A DNA stretch of 15,396 nucleotides from Deltaproteobacteria bacterium (GCA_026388595.1 JAPLJM010000042.1:1-15396), one strand, 5' to 3'; shown: positions 7,553 to 14,990, numbered from the stretch's first letter. Made by a program: numbers and translations. The notes: a model not told the origin generated them from the letters alone.

Positions 7553-8686
7553 TTATCCTTTCTTGCGAAGAATGTCTTCACCAAGCTTTTTCTGTTTGAT
7601 GAGCGCAACGTTCCGGGCCACGCCGATGGTCACGGTCAGATCCTTCGTCAGCGTCGCCCACGGCCGGTCGGTCTGTATCCCTGATTGAGCAAGGATCTCC
7701 GCCAGGCGGGTTTGAAAATGCCCGGCCAGAAATCGGAATGACAAAAGGAGGGACGCAAATTCGGGGTGGCGGCGGCCGCTGTCGAGCATAGCGGCGGCTT
7801 CATAGGCCAGAATTTTCAAGACGTCAAGCCGGTATTGCAGCTCGCCCAGGGCCGTTTTCAATGCATCCGTCGGACCGATCCCCTGCGCTTCGATCAGACC
7901 CGGCAGACCGGCCATCTGGACCTGCATCCCGCCGGCAACCGGCCCCATGAGCATGACGTCTTCCAGGTCCCGGAATGGGACGGAGATCAGCTTCTGTGCC
8001 TCTCCCATTTCCCCCAGAACCTGATCGGAAGCAACCCGGCAGGCATCGAGCCGGATACCACAGTGGGGAGAGGGTTGCAGAAAATCAAGCCGGAGCGGAT
8101 CGGTTCGGGAAAGACCGGGGGTCTCCCGCGGAACAAGAAAAGCGGTCAGTTGCTTCTTCCCGCCTGCTGACGACGAAACGGCGAGTACCACGAACAGGTC
8201 GGCCAGGGGACCGTTCGTGAGAAAGGATTTTTCGCCGGTTACAATCCAGCCCTTGCCCGTGCGGACGGCAGATGTCCGCAGATATTTGGGATGGGCTCCC
8301 GTTTCGGGCTCTGAAATCGCCAGCGAGACGGTGGATTCGCCCGATGCCAGGCGCGGCAGCCACTGCTCGATCTGCCCGGTGCTGCCGAATCCCAGGACGG
8401 CAAAACGGGCAACGATCAGATGAATCAGCCAGGAAAGGGCCATCCCCATATTATGACTCCCACGGACAAAGGCCTCACCGGCTGCTTGCATGGCAAGCCA
8501 GCTTCCACCTGAACCGCCATAAGCCCGTGGAAGCCCCAGACCGAGGAGCTTTGCCTCGCCCATTTTCTGCCAGAGCGCCATGGGAAAACCATCAGCTGTC
8601 AGCAGCCGCGGCGCCGCTTCCGCTGATGCAAAATGCCCGATCTGCTTTTGCAGTTCTACGAGGCCTTCATCAAGATGGGTTGCCAT
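7553..8686 (-). CDS. Divergent acyl-CoA dehydrogenase family protein
   Basis: 377-residue FAD-dependent acyl-CoA dehydrogenase fold, expected to introduce an alpha-beta double bond into an acyl-CoA and pass electrons to ETF. The helical N-terminal domain runs to about 115. The middle beta domain has SLAISEPETGAHPK (121-134) and GWIVTGEKSFLTNGPLAD (146-163), the FAD and substrate signatures. The C-terminal helical domain runs from about 225. The usual C-terminal catalytic motif (IYEGT) is not present; the equivalent stretch reads TIGVARNVALIK (352-364). A Glu in DLEDVMLMGP (E242) sits where isovaleryl-CoA dehydrogenase carries its catalytic base (DLERLVLAAGP), so the protein could still be active. 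This alignment is by eye. The ATG is 2 nt after the MarR gene stop and MoxR follows after 5 nt. Substrate unknown; a non-catalytic or altered role is possible. Confidence 0.9.
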   Translation of the reverse strand: MATHLDEGLVELQKQIGHFASAEAAPRLLTADGFPMALWQKMGEAKLLGLGLPRAYGGSGGSWLAMQAAGEAFVRGSHNMGMALSWLIHLIVARFAVLGFGSTGQIEQWLPRLASGESTVSLAISEPETGAHPKYLRTSAVRTGKGWIVTGEKSFLTNGPLADLFVVLAVSSSAGGKKQLTAFLVPRETPGLSRTDPLRLDFLQPSPHCGIRLDACRVASDQVLGEMGEAQKLISVPFRDLEDVMLMGPVAGGMQVQMAGLPGLIEAQGIGPTDALKTALGELQYRLDVLKILAYEAAAMLDSGRRHPEFASLLLSFRFLAGHFQTRLAEILAQSGIQTDRPWATLTKDLTVTIGVARNVALIKQKKLGEDILRKKG

Positions 8687-8688
8687 GG

Positions 8689-9210
8689 TTAATCATCCTT
8701 TGCTTTCGCTGGTCCCCGCGCTTCATCCTCAGTCACGAAGGCTGGTGAAGTCGGTGACAAGGCGTGGCTTTTTGCGCTGCCGCTTCTGCTGAATTTGTCG
8801 AAGAAGCCGTTGAGGACGCGCTTGAAGGCCTCAATGTCATCGCCCGGGTATCCCGTTTTGATCTCCTCATTGATGCGGCGGATGACCTTCTTTGCCCCTT
8901 CCACTTCTCCGATGCCCTGCGGGGTGATATGGATGTGAGAGGCACGGCGGTCTCCGGGACTGGCAACCCGTTTGACAAAACCGGCCTTTTCCAGGCGGTC
9001 TGCGAGGCCCGTCATGGTGGAGTTGTCGACGCCGAGGATCTGACTCAGTTCCGTCATGGTGCGGCCGTCTTTCTGCTTCAGCAGAAACAGGATTCCCGCC
9101 TGGGTAACGGTGACGGGGACGCCGGCCGTCGTCAGGGCATCATTCAAGTATATCCGCAGTTTTTGCTGAGCTGAAAATACGAGAAAAATCAATCGGTCAT
9201 CTGCAGTCAT
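8689..9210 (-). CDS. MarR-family transcriptional regulator
   Basis: 173-residue winged-helix repressor that would bind DNA as a dimer. The MarR core is clear: VTQAGILFLL (35-44), TMTELSQILGVDNSTMTGLADRLE (51-74, helix-turn-helix), and the wing RVASPGDRRASHIHITPQG (81-99) with the conserved DRR. The tail after about 145 is Ser/Pro/Ala/Lys-rich and probably disordered. A longer reading frame opens at 9261, but those upstream ATGs lie inside the likely promoter. MTADDRLIF at 9210 has GGAAG (9220-9224) at 9-nt spacing and gives normal family length. It is first in the operon with the acyl-CoA dehydrogenase, so it probably autoregulates the unit. Relatives such as BadR, CouR and HcaR respond to acids or CoA thioesters, so a CoA-thioester ligand is a plausible inference. 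Confidence 0.93.
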   Translation of the reverse strand: MTADDRLIFLVFSAQQKLRIYLNDALTTAGVPVTVTQAGILFLLKQKDGRTMTELSQILGVDNSTMTGLADRLEKAGFVKRVASPGDRRASHIHITPQGIGEVEGAKKVIRRINEEIKTGYPGDDIEAFKRVLNGFFDKFSRSGSAKSHALSPTSPAFVTEDEARGPAKAKDD

Positions 9211-9237
9211 TGGTAATTTCTTCCAAGTGTTTTGTGC

Positions 9238-9271
9238 GCATATATTTTGCATACCAAGCATACTTAGTCAA
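9238..9271 (-). promoter_or_regulatory. Candidate promoter and operator of the MarR operon
   Basis: Minus strand: TTGACT (9266-9271, 5 of 6 matches to a -35) is followed by A/T-rich sequence with a poor -10 (AAAATA at 17 nt). On the plus strand GCATAC occurs at 9249-9254 and 9258-9263, with GCATAT at 9238-9243. This short-repeat cluster falls within the promoter core, where a MarR-type autorepressor could bind. The site is not a clean palindrome, so the operator call is weak. Confidence 0.35.
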
Positions 9272-9310
9272 GAACTTTTTTTACATCAAAGTGAGCGGGG
9301 AAGAGATTGG

Positions 9311-9333
9311 AGCGCCCTGAAGAAAGAGGCGCT
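9311..9333 (-). terminator. Possible weak terminator or hairpin after the MBL-fold gene
   Basis: AGCGCC (9311-9316) pairs with GGCGCT (9328-9333) around an 11-nt loop, 7 nt after the hydrolase stop codon. It has no U-tract on the minus strand, so it may be a weak or Rho-assisted terminator, or only an mRNA 3' hairpin. Confidence 0.35.
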
Positions 9334-9339
9334 ACGTGC

Positions 9340-9954
9340 TTAAACAGATGAAACTGGCTTGATCTCGACAGGGATTTTGCATAGACCCTTGAACTGTATC
9401 GCATCCTCCAGAGTGCCGACAATATCTCCATAATGGATGGGGATGGCAACCTCCGGCCGGATCAAATTGACGGCCTCGGCCGCTTCCTTTGCCGTCATGG
9501 TGTAGGTTCCCCCCACCGGCAGAATCACGATGTCCGCCCGAATACGCTGCATTTCCGGGATAAGATCGGTATCGCCGCCGTAATAGATGGTTTTGCCTTC
9601 CACGGTTAAGAGAAAACCGATCCATTGACTGGCTTTCGGATGATAGGCTTTGCCGATATTATAGGCCGGAATGGCCTGAACGGTGATCCCGTGAACCGTG
9701 ACCTCTTGGCCCGGCTTCAGCACCCGTACATCGCCGGACAGATGCGATGCGGCATCGCTGGAAGCAATGATGACGGTCTCTTCTTTCTGAATTTTTTTAA
9801 TGTCGGCCGGCGACAGATGGTCGTGATGGGTATGGCTGATCAGAATCAAATCCGCCTTCTGCCCCATTTTGATTTTCCACGGATCGATGTAAATGATTTT
9901 CCCTGCTTCTATTTTAACGCTTGAATGACCGAGCCATTTAATCTTTGTGAGCAT
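9340..9954 (-). CDS. Metallo-beta-lactamase-fold metal-dependent hydrolase (UlaG/UPF0173-like)
   Basis: 204-residue soluble MBL-fold hydrolase. Visible metal-binding signatures are HTHHDH (41-46), Asp128 in YYGGDTD and His174 in PIHYG. The N-terminus (KIKWLGHSSVKIE) and the compact length fit the UlaG/UPF0173-like group, whose members act on phosphodiester or lactone bonds. The actual substrate here is unknown. The Shine-Dalgarno AAGGG is 7 nt from the ATG. It lies 50 nt downstream of pit on the same strand and may be read from the pit transcript, although a functional link to phosphate uptake is not shown. A hairpin follows at 9311-9333. Confidence 0.92.
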   Translation of the reverse strand: MLTKIKWLGHSSVKIEAGKIIYIDPWKIKMGQKADLILISHTHHDHLSPADIKKIQKEETVIIASSDAASHLSGDVRVLKPGQEVTVHGITVQAIPAYNIGKAYHPKASQWIGFLLTVEGKTIYYGGDTDLIPEMQRIRADIVILPVGGTYTMTAKEAAEAVNLIRPEVAIPIHYGDIVGTLEDAIQFKGLCKIPVEIKPVSSV

Positions 9955-10004
9955 AGGGGAGCCCTTCTGTTAAAATCATGAACACTAAAACAGTCGCCTT
10001 TACA

Positions 10005-11006
10005 TCAATTAAATACCGCGGCGCAGACGATATAAAGCAATGAGGACATCACCGCTGCCGCGGGAATGGTAAGCACCCAGGCCCAGACGATATTCCCGGC
10101 AACTCCCCAGCGGACGGCTGTCCACCGCTTCGAGGCGCCCACCCCGACAATGGCCCCCGTAATCGTATGCGTTGTACTCACGGGGATTCCGCCCAGGGAC
10201 GCTCCAATAATAGCAATTGCTGCTGCAGTCTCTGCACAGAAACCGCCGAGGGGTTGCAGTTTTGTAATCTTGCTCCCCATCGTTTTGACAATGCGCCACC
10301 CCCCGGACATGATGCCCAACGAGATCACGGTGTAGCAGCTGATAATCACCCAGAGCGGAATATAAAAATGTGCCCCCAGGTAACCTTTGCTGTAGAGAAT
10401 CATTGCGATAATACCCATGGTCTTCTGGGCGTCATTGGTCCCGTGCCCCATACTGTAAACAGCACAGGAAAGAAGCTGCAGCTTCCTGAAGATCTTCTGC
10501 GAACGGGTGACATTGGAACGCCGGCTCAAGTTCAGCACAATAATCATCAGCGCCAAGCCCAGAGCGAGACCGATGGTCGGAGACAGGACAATGAAAAGGG
10601 TCGTCTTGGTAATCCCGCCCCAGACCAGGACCCCCGTTCCCCCTTTGACGACCCCGGCGCCGATAAGACCACCGATCAGGGCATGCGAGGAACTGCTGGG
10701 AAGACCGAAATACCAGGTGATGATATTCCAGATGATCGCCCCTCCAAGGGCGGCAAGGATGAGTATGTTATCAATGATATCAGGACGGATGATGCCGGTT
10801 CCGATGGTATTGGCAACCTGCACCCCAACAAAGAAAACAGCGGAAAACTCGAAGAACGCCGCCCAGAGCACGGCACGTCGGGGCGACAGGACGCGGGTGG
10901 AAACAACCGTAGAGATGGCATTGGCCGAGTCATGAAAACCATTAAGAAAATCAAAAACCAGGGCCACCAGGACCAGGAAAACCACAAATCCAAAAGAATC
11001 AACCAT
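10005..11006 (-). CDS. pit: Inorganic phosphate transporter, PiT family
   Basis: Inner-membrane, low-affinity phosphate (metal-phosphate) symporter of 333 residues with about ten hydrophobic segments. The PiT signatures appear in both halves: GFHDSANAI (23-31) and FGLPSSSSHALIG (100-112) in the first, GTNDAQKTMG (189-198) and PVSTTHTITG (275-284) in the second. The length is that of the short bacterial PiT form. The ATG overlaps the end of the DUF47 gene by 8 nt, and no good ribosome-binding site is seen, so translation is probably coupled. DUF47-PiT pairs are common and the DUF47 protein is thought to regulate or assist the transporter. No Pho box was found upstream of the pair. Confidence 0.97.
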   Translation of the reverse strand: MVDSFGFVVFLVLVALVFDFLNGFHDSANAISTVVSTRVLSPRRAVLWAAFFEFSAVFFVGVQVANTIGTGIIRPDIIDNILILAALGGAIIWNIITWYFGLPSSSSHALIGGLIGAGVVKGGTGVLVWGGITKTTLFIVLSPTIGLALGLALMIIVLNLSRRSNVTRSQKIFRKLQLLSCAVYSMGHGTNDAQKTMGIIAMILYSKGYLGAHFYIPLWVIISCYTVISLGIMSGGWRIVKTMGSKITKLQPLGGFCAETAAAIAIIGASLGGIPVSTTHTITGAIVGVGASKRWTAVRWGVAGNIVWAWVLTIPAAAVMSSLLYIVCAAVFN

Positions 11007-11619
11007 TTTTCAGGACGATACCTTCGACAATATTGGATACATCTTCGCAAACATCCATGGCCTCCTCGAACCGTTCAAAGATCTCCTTCCATTTGATCAA
11101 TTCGAAAGGATCTTTTTCATGTTCGAATAACTTGGCCATCACCGTTCTCAAAATCTGATCGCCGGCATTTTCCAGGGTATTGATCTCCACACAGGCATCC
11201 AGAATGATCTTGGCATTTTTCATGTCTCTGAGCCCGCGTACGATCATTTTCACCTTTGCCGTGGCTTCGTTTAAAAGTTTGGCCTGCTGAATGAGTTCTT
11301 CTTTGGGCGCTTTTATTTTATACAGGGACATCCGAATGGCAGACGCCTCTGTCATATCCAGGATACTGTCCATCTTGTTGACGAGGGCGTAAATATCTTC
11401 GCGATCGATGGGGGTCAGAAAGGTGGTGTGCATCTTCTCATAGGTTCGATGCGTAATAATGTCTGCCTCATGTTCGATTTCCTTGAGCTTTGCCAGTCTC
11501 GGCTCAAAAGAATCGTAATTGAGCAGCATATCCAGAAAAAGTTTGCCCCCTTCTTCGATCTTGTCCGCCAGTTCTTCAAACAGATCGTAAAATTTTTCTT
11601 CTCTGGGAATGAATCGCAT
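10999..11619 (-). CDS. DUF47 / PhoU-like phosphate transport regulator
   Basis: 206-residue all-helical PhoU-like protein of the DUF47 (PhoU_div) family, expected in the cytoplasm next to the transporter. Characteristic acidic metal-binding helices are visible: KEIEHEADIITH (about 46-57) and FLTPIDREDIYALVNKMDSILD (about 67-88). It starts MRFIPREEKFYDLF, typical of the family. GGAGG lies 9 nt before the ATG. The last 8 nt overlap the start of pit, which fits a two-gene phosphate uptake operon. Its precise role (gating or expression of PiT) is inferred from family association. Confidence 0.95.
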   Translation of the reverse strand: MRFIPREEKFYDLFEELADKIEEGGKLFLDMLLNYDSFEPRLAKLKEIEHEADIITHRTYEKMHTTFLTPIDREDIYALVNKMDSILDMTEASAIRMSLYKIKAPKEELIQQAKLLNEATAKVKMIVRGLRDMKNAKIILDACVEINTLENAGDQILRTVMAKLFEHEKDPFELIKWKEIFERFEEAMDVCEDVSNIVEGIVLKNG

Positions 11620-11979
11620 CAGTCACATCCTCCAAATTTATCGTAACTTGAAGCAGGTCTTTTCAATTTCCCGCAAGGGACAAAAACATTCGCGTGTCCT
11701 CTATCGGATTATTTAAAAAAATGCAACAGGATTCCGTGCGACCATTATGAAAGCTTGCATCATTGGTGAAAAATGGTTCACAAGGGGCGAATCAAAGATT
11801 TTTCGCCTTTCCAGAAATTAAACTAATTTATTGATTTCAAACGTATTTTAATCTCATCATATTTCAAGCGAAAAAGATTTTGAACCGCGGTGAATCATTT
11901 TTCAAAGGTCTCATTATGTAAACCCCATTTGCCCATGATCTCCATAAGCACTATATAGTTTACAAGCACTTTGTCAAAA
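11620..11979. other. AT-rich intergenic gap between fbaB and the DUF47-pit operon
   Basis: No convincing gene in 360 nt. It should hold the end of the fbaB transcript and the DUF47-pit promoter, but I see neither a U-tract terminator nor a good promoter. Features seen: a bulged hairpin GGCGAA...TTCGCC (about 11786-11807), ACCGCGGT near 11884-11891, a 7-bp inverted repeat TGTAAAC/GTTTACA (11917-11923 and 11958-11964), and a direct repeat AAGCACT with an 18-nt period (11946-11952 and 11964-11970). None matches a site I can name. Confidence 0.5.
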
Positions 11980-13032
11980 TCAGGCAATGGTTACATCCTG
12001 ACAGAGATATACATCCTGCACGGCATTCAGAATTTCGACGCCTTCCGGCATGGGCCTCTGGAATGCCTTGCGGCCGGTGATCAGCCCCATGCCGCCGGCC
12101 CGCTTATTGATAACCGCCGTGCGGACTGCCTCGGCCAAGTCGCCGGCGCCGCCTGACGCCCCACCCGAATTTATCAGACCGGCGCGGCCCATGTAACAGT
12201 TCATAACCTGATAGCGGGTCAGATCAATGGGGTGCCCCGTGGTCAGTTCCGTATAGACTTTCGGATCCGTCTTGCTGAACTTGACGGCGGTAAAGCCGCC
12301 ATTGCAATCCGGTTGCTTCTGCTTGACGATATCGGCCTGGATCGTCACGGCCAGGTGGTTTGCCTGTCCGGTCAGATCGGCAGAGGTATGGTAATCGACA
12401 CCATCCTTCTTGAAGGCATTATTGCGCAGGTATGCCCAGAGAATCGTTACCATCCCCAGGTCGTGCGCCATTTCAAAGGCCTCTGTTATTTCCTGGATCT
12501 GCCTGCTGCTCGCCTCCGATCCATAGTAAATCGTAGCCCCGATGGCGACCGCTCCCATGTCAAAGGCCTGCCTGACACTGGCAAAGAGGATCTGGTCGTG
12601 CCGTTCGGGATAAACCAGCAGGTCATTGTGATTGATTTTGACGATGAAGGGAATCCGGTGTGCATACTTCCTGGAAACCATGCCGAGAACCCCAAGGGTA
12701 GACGCTACACCGCTGCATCCACCTTCCAGGGCAAGTTTCACAATGTTTTCCGGATCAAAATAAATGGGATTCGGCGCAAAAGACGCCCCGGCACTGTGCT
12801 CAATGCCTTGATCCACCGGCAAAATGGACAGGTAGCCCGTACCCGCCAAACGACCGTGATCAAACAGGGTCTGCATGTTGCGCAATACCTGAGCTGGCCT
12901 GTCCGAGGGGACCATGATCCGTTCGATAAAATCCGGACCCGGCAGGTGAAGCTGGCGCTGGGGGAAGATACACCGGTGCTGCAGCATATCCTCCGAATCC
13001 TTTCCTAAAAGGGTTGAGATTTTATTCAGCAT
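11980..13032 (-). CDS. fbaB: Fructose-bisphosphate aldolase class I (FbaB/DhnA type)
   Basis: 350-residue Schiff-base aldolase that interconverts fructose 1,6-bisphosphate with glyceraldehyde 3-phosphate and dihydroxyacetone phosphate in glycolysis and gluconeogenesis. The sequence resembles E. coli FbaB from end to end as I remember it: LLGKD near the start, GRLAGTGYLSILPVDQGIEHSAGASF, LWAYLRNNAFKKDGVDYH, and GRAGLINSGGASGG with AVINKRAGGMGLI near the end. The Schiff-base lysine is probably in ADIVKQK, about residue 237. A GTG at 13038 could start the frame, but AAGGAG (13043-13048) is only 4 nt from it and 10 nt from the ATG at 13032, which also matches E. coli FbaB length, so I chose the ATG. 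It is preceded by a structured leader and is probably monocistronic. Confidence 0.96.
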   Translation of the reverse strand: MLNKISTLLGKDSEDMLQHRCIFPQRQLHLPGPDFIERIMVPSDRPAQVLRNMQTLFDHGRLAGTGYLSILPVDQGIEHSAGASFAPNPIYFDPENIVKLALEGGCSGVASTLGVLGMVSRKYAHRIPFIVKINHNDLLVYPERHDQILFASVRQAFDMGAVAIGATIYYGSEASSRQIQEITEAFEMAHDLGMVTILWAYLRNNAFKKDGVDYHTSADLTGQANHLAVTIQADIVKQKQPDCNGGFTAVKFSKTDPKVYTELTTGHPIDLTRYQVMNCYMGRAGLINSGGASGGAGDLAEAVRTAVINKRAGGMGLITGRKAFQRPMPEGVEILNAVQDVYLCQDVTIA

Positions 13033-13071
13033 AACCACGACGCTCCTTCCTGTTTATTATCGTTGAACAAA

Positions 13072-13142
13072 CCGGCCAGCCAATAGGCTGCCGGAATCAG
13101 GCAACCAAGGCAGGTCCATTATGGTCCTTTCCTGCCTGCTGG
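13072..13142 (-). promoter_or_regulatory. Structured leader of fbaB with two hairpins
   Basis: Reading the minus strand, hairpin 1 pairs AGGCAGG (13131-13137) with CCTGCCT (13108-13114), extended by TGG/CCA beyond a 2-nt bulge. Hairpin 2 pairs CCGGC and AGCC (13086-13094) with GGCT and GCCGG (13072-13081) around a TATT loop with one bulged base, and is followed by TTTGTT. An alternative pairing, CTGCC (13109-13113) with GGCAG (13088-13092), would disrupt both. The arrangement could attenuate fbaB, or hairpin 2 could be a leaky terminator. No known riboswitch is recognised. Confidence 0.4.
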
Positions 13143-13162
13143 AACCATCTCAAACTTCTTTG

Positions 13163-13171
13163 ATTTTATCA
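13163..13171 (-). promoter_or_regulatory. Candidate extended -10 promoter of fbaB
   Basis: Minus strand TGATAAAAT is an extended -10 (TGn followed by TAAAAT, 5 of 6 matches to TATAAT), with no good -35. It predicts a start near 13156 and a leader of about 120 nt containing the two hairpins. It lies in a TTGAT...ATCAA inverted repeat (13160-13164 and 13171-13175). Tentative. Confidence 0.35.
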
Positions 13172-13261
13172 TCAACTTTTTTATCGTTCCTTCAGTTACA
13201 ATACTTTTCCGGCACTTGGACCTAACCCGGCGAATCGGGAACAAAATTCTGTAAATATCGA

Positions 13262-14944
13262 TCACGTGGGCCTCAATCGCCAGTTCCCCCCTCCCTGGAG
13301 TTCAAGCACCTGGTCGTGGAATGCAAACAGGCTTGGCCGATGTCCCACACTGATGTATGTCGTTCCTGAGGCTTCCAATTCTCCATACAGATGGGTTTCA
13401 TTGGGTCCATCCAGGGCGCTGGTGGCCTCATCGAGGAAGGCATAATCCGGTTTGGCCAGCAACAGGCGGGCAAAGGCCAGGCGTTGCTGTTCACCCAGGG
13501 AAAGCATATGTCCCCAGTCCATTTCAGCGTCAAAACCGCCGACCCTTTCCGGCAAACCTGTCAGATTTACCCGTTCAAGAATATTCTTCAGATCCCCTTC
13601 TGTTGTTTGCCGGTCCAAGCGGGGATATAGGAGCTGTTCACGCAGCGAGCCCAGGACCATGTACGGTCGCTGTGGAAGAAACATCATGTCCTTGAGTGGT
13701 GGGCGGGCAATCCTGCCTTCGCCGGCGTTCCATAGCCCCGCAATGGCCCTTAAAATGGAACTCTTGCCGGTGCCGCTGGCGCCGGTAATCAGCAATCCCC
13801 GTCCTGCCGGGGTCAGAACGGAAACATCCCGGGCAAGGGTCTGCAGGTGGTCGGGCGTCTGAAGCGTGACATGCTCCAAGGCCAAGCGGGATTCCTCCAC
13901 CGATTCGATGGTGGATGCATCGCCGGCATTTGCGCTTGAAGCAGGCTGATCCAGGGCTGCAGAAAATGTCTCCAAACGGCTGATTCCTGCAACAAAATTA
14001 CTAAGTTGTTCGAATTGCGTGACGATGACGGACAGGGCTCCCAAGACCGAGATGAAGGCCCCCTCTGCCTGTGTTACAACGCCGAATTTAATCTGGCCGG
14101 CAAAGTACATCGGAGCCATCACCACAATGGGCAATATGAGGATCAGATACTCGTATCCTTTGGTGAAAAATTCCAGGTTTCGCTCCCAGCCGATCAGAAG
14201 TCGCAGGTTGCCGATAGCGGCAAGCAGTCGCTGTTTGACCTGGCCTTCCTCACGATCCTCACCACGGTAAAAGGCGATGGACTCGGCATTGTCACGGACG
14301 TGCACCAGGCCATAACGCAAATCTGCCTCCCGCTTCAGTTGCTGAAAATTAAGGCCGATCAAGCGCTTTCCGAAAAAGATGGTGACCAGGGTTCCGATAA
14401 AGGCATATCCCACGAGAACCATGACCAGGGTCGTAGAAATCGACCACAGAATTCCGACAAAAGAGACAAGCTGGACTAAAGAAAAAAAGAGGATTGAGAG
14501 AAACCCCAGGCTTGTCACGGTAAAAGATGAAATATCCTGCGAAATCCGCTGATCCGGATTGTCAATGCCCTTATCATCGTTGACGTGATAATAGGCCCGG
14601 TTTTGAAAGTATCGTCCCAGGAAATGGTTGGTGAGCCACAGACGCCAGTTGATGCCGAGATTCTTTCTGACAAAGGCATAAAAGACGCTCACAGGGGTGG
14701 CAATGACAAAAACACCCAAGTAAATCATCAAAGTTCTGTTGAATCCCGGCATATCTTTTTCCGCAAGCGCGGTCATGAAATCCCGCCCGACAAAATTCAG
14801 AACCACGTTCAAGGCCGTGAATGCGAACAAAAGCAGCAGAAGCAGCGCCAAAACGCCCCGCGCCTTCCACTGATCCTCTGAAAACCAATATAGCCTGGCA
14901 ATGTCCCAGAATCGCCTCCATAAACGCCGATCAAAAACATTCAT
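13262..14944 (-). CDS. SbmA/BacA/YddA-type ABC transporter (membrane and ATPase domains fused)
   Basis: 560-residue inner-membrane half-transporter of the ABC_membrane_2 class, related to E. coli YddA (also about 560 residues), mycobacterial BacA (Rv1819c) and ABCD proteins. The membrane domain spans about 25-320. It includes the typical IDNPDQRISQD stretch (about 127-137). The ATPase domain has Walker A GASGTGKSS (388-396), signature LSLGEQQ (481-487), Walker B YAFLDEATSALD (501-512) and an H-loop His535 (GHRPS). It should act as a homodimer. Relatives move peptides, cobalamin or acyl-CoA-type compounds; the substrate here is unknown. The frame extends to a GTG at 14986, but GAGGAGGGG (14954-14962) positions the ATG at 14944, giving normal length. 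It stands alone, with its own promoters upstream. Confidence 0.93.
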   Translation of the reverse strand: MNVFDRRLWRRFWDIARLYWFSEDQWKARGVLALLLLLLFAFTALNVVLNFVGRDFMTALAEKDMPGFNRTLMIYLGVFVIATPVSVFYAFVRKNLGINWRLWLTNHFLGRYFQNRAYYHVNDDKGIDNPDQRISQDISSFTVTSLGFLSILFFSLVQLVSFVGILWSISTTLVMVLVGYAFIGTLVTIFFGKRLIGLNFQQLKREADLRYGLVHVRDNAESIAFYRGEDREEGQVKQRLLAAIGNLRLLIGWERNLEFFTKGYEYLILILPIVVMAPMYFAGQIKFGVVTQAEGAFISVLGALSVIVTQFEQLSNFVAGISRLETFSAALDQPASSANAGDASTIESVEESRLALEHVTLQTPDHLQTLARDVSVLTPAGRGLLITGASGTGKSSILRAIAGLWNAGEGRIARPPLKDMMFLPQRPYMVLGSLREQLLYPRLDRQTTEGDLKNILERVNLTGLPERVGGFDAEMDWGHMLSLGEQQRLAFARLLLAKPDYAFLDEATSALDGPNETHLYGELEASGTTYISVGHRPSLFAFHDQVLELQGGGNWRLRPT

Positions 14945-14990
14945 ATTCAAATGCCCCTCCTCGATCAATCGGGAACCGAATTCCACCTAA

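Noticed and set aside
9211..9261. N-terminal extension of the MarR regulator from ATG at 9261
   Set aside because: It lies within the likely promoter and gives a 17-residue leader outside the MarR fold. The ATG at 9210 has a usable ribosome-binding site.
11917..11964. Inverted repeat TGTAAAC/GTTTACA after fbaB as a terminator
   Set aside because: The 34-nt loop is long, the stem is AT-rich and no U-tract follows, so an intrinsic terminator is not supported.
14945..14986. GTG start at 14986 for the ABC transporter
   Set aside because: The strong ribosome-binding site at 14954-14962 would lie inside the coding region. The ATG at 14944 restores the normal family length.
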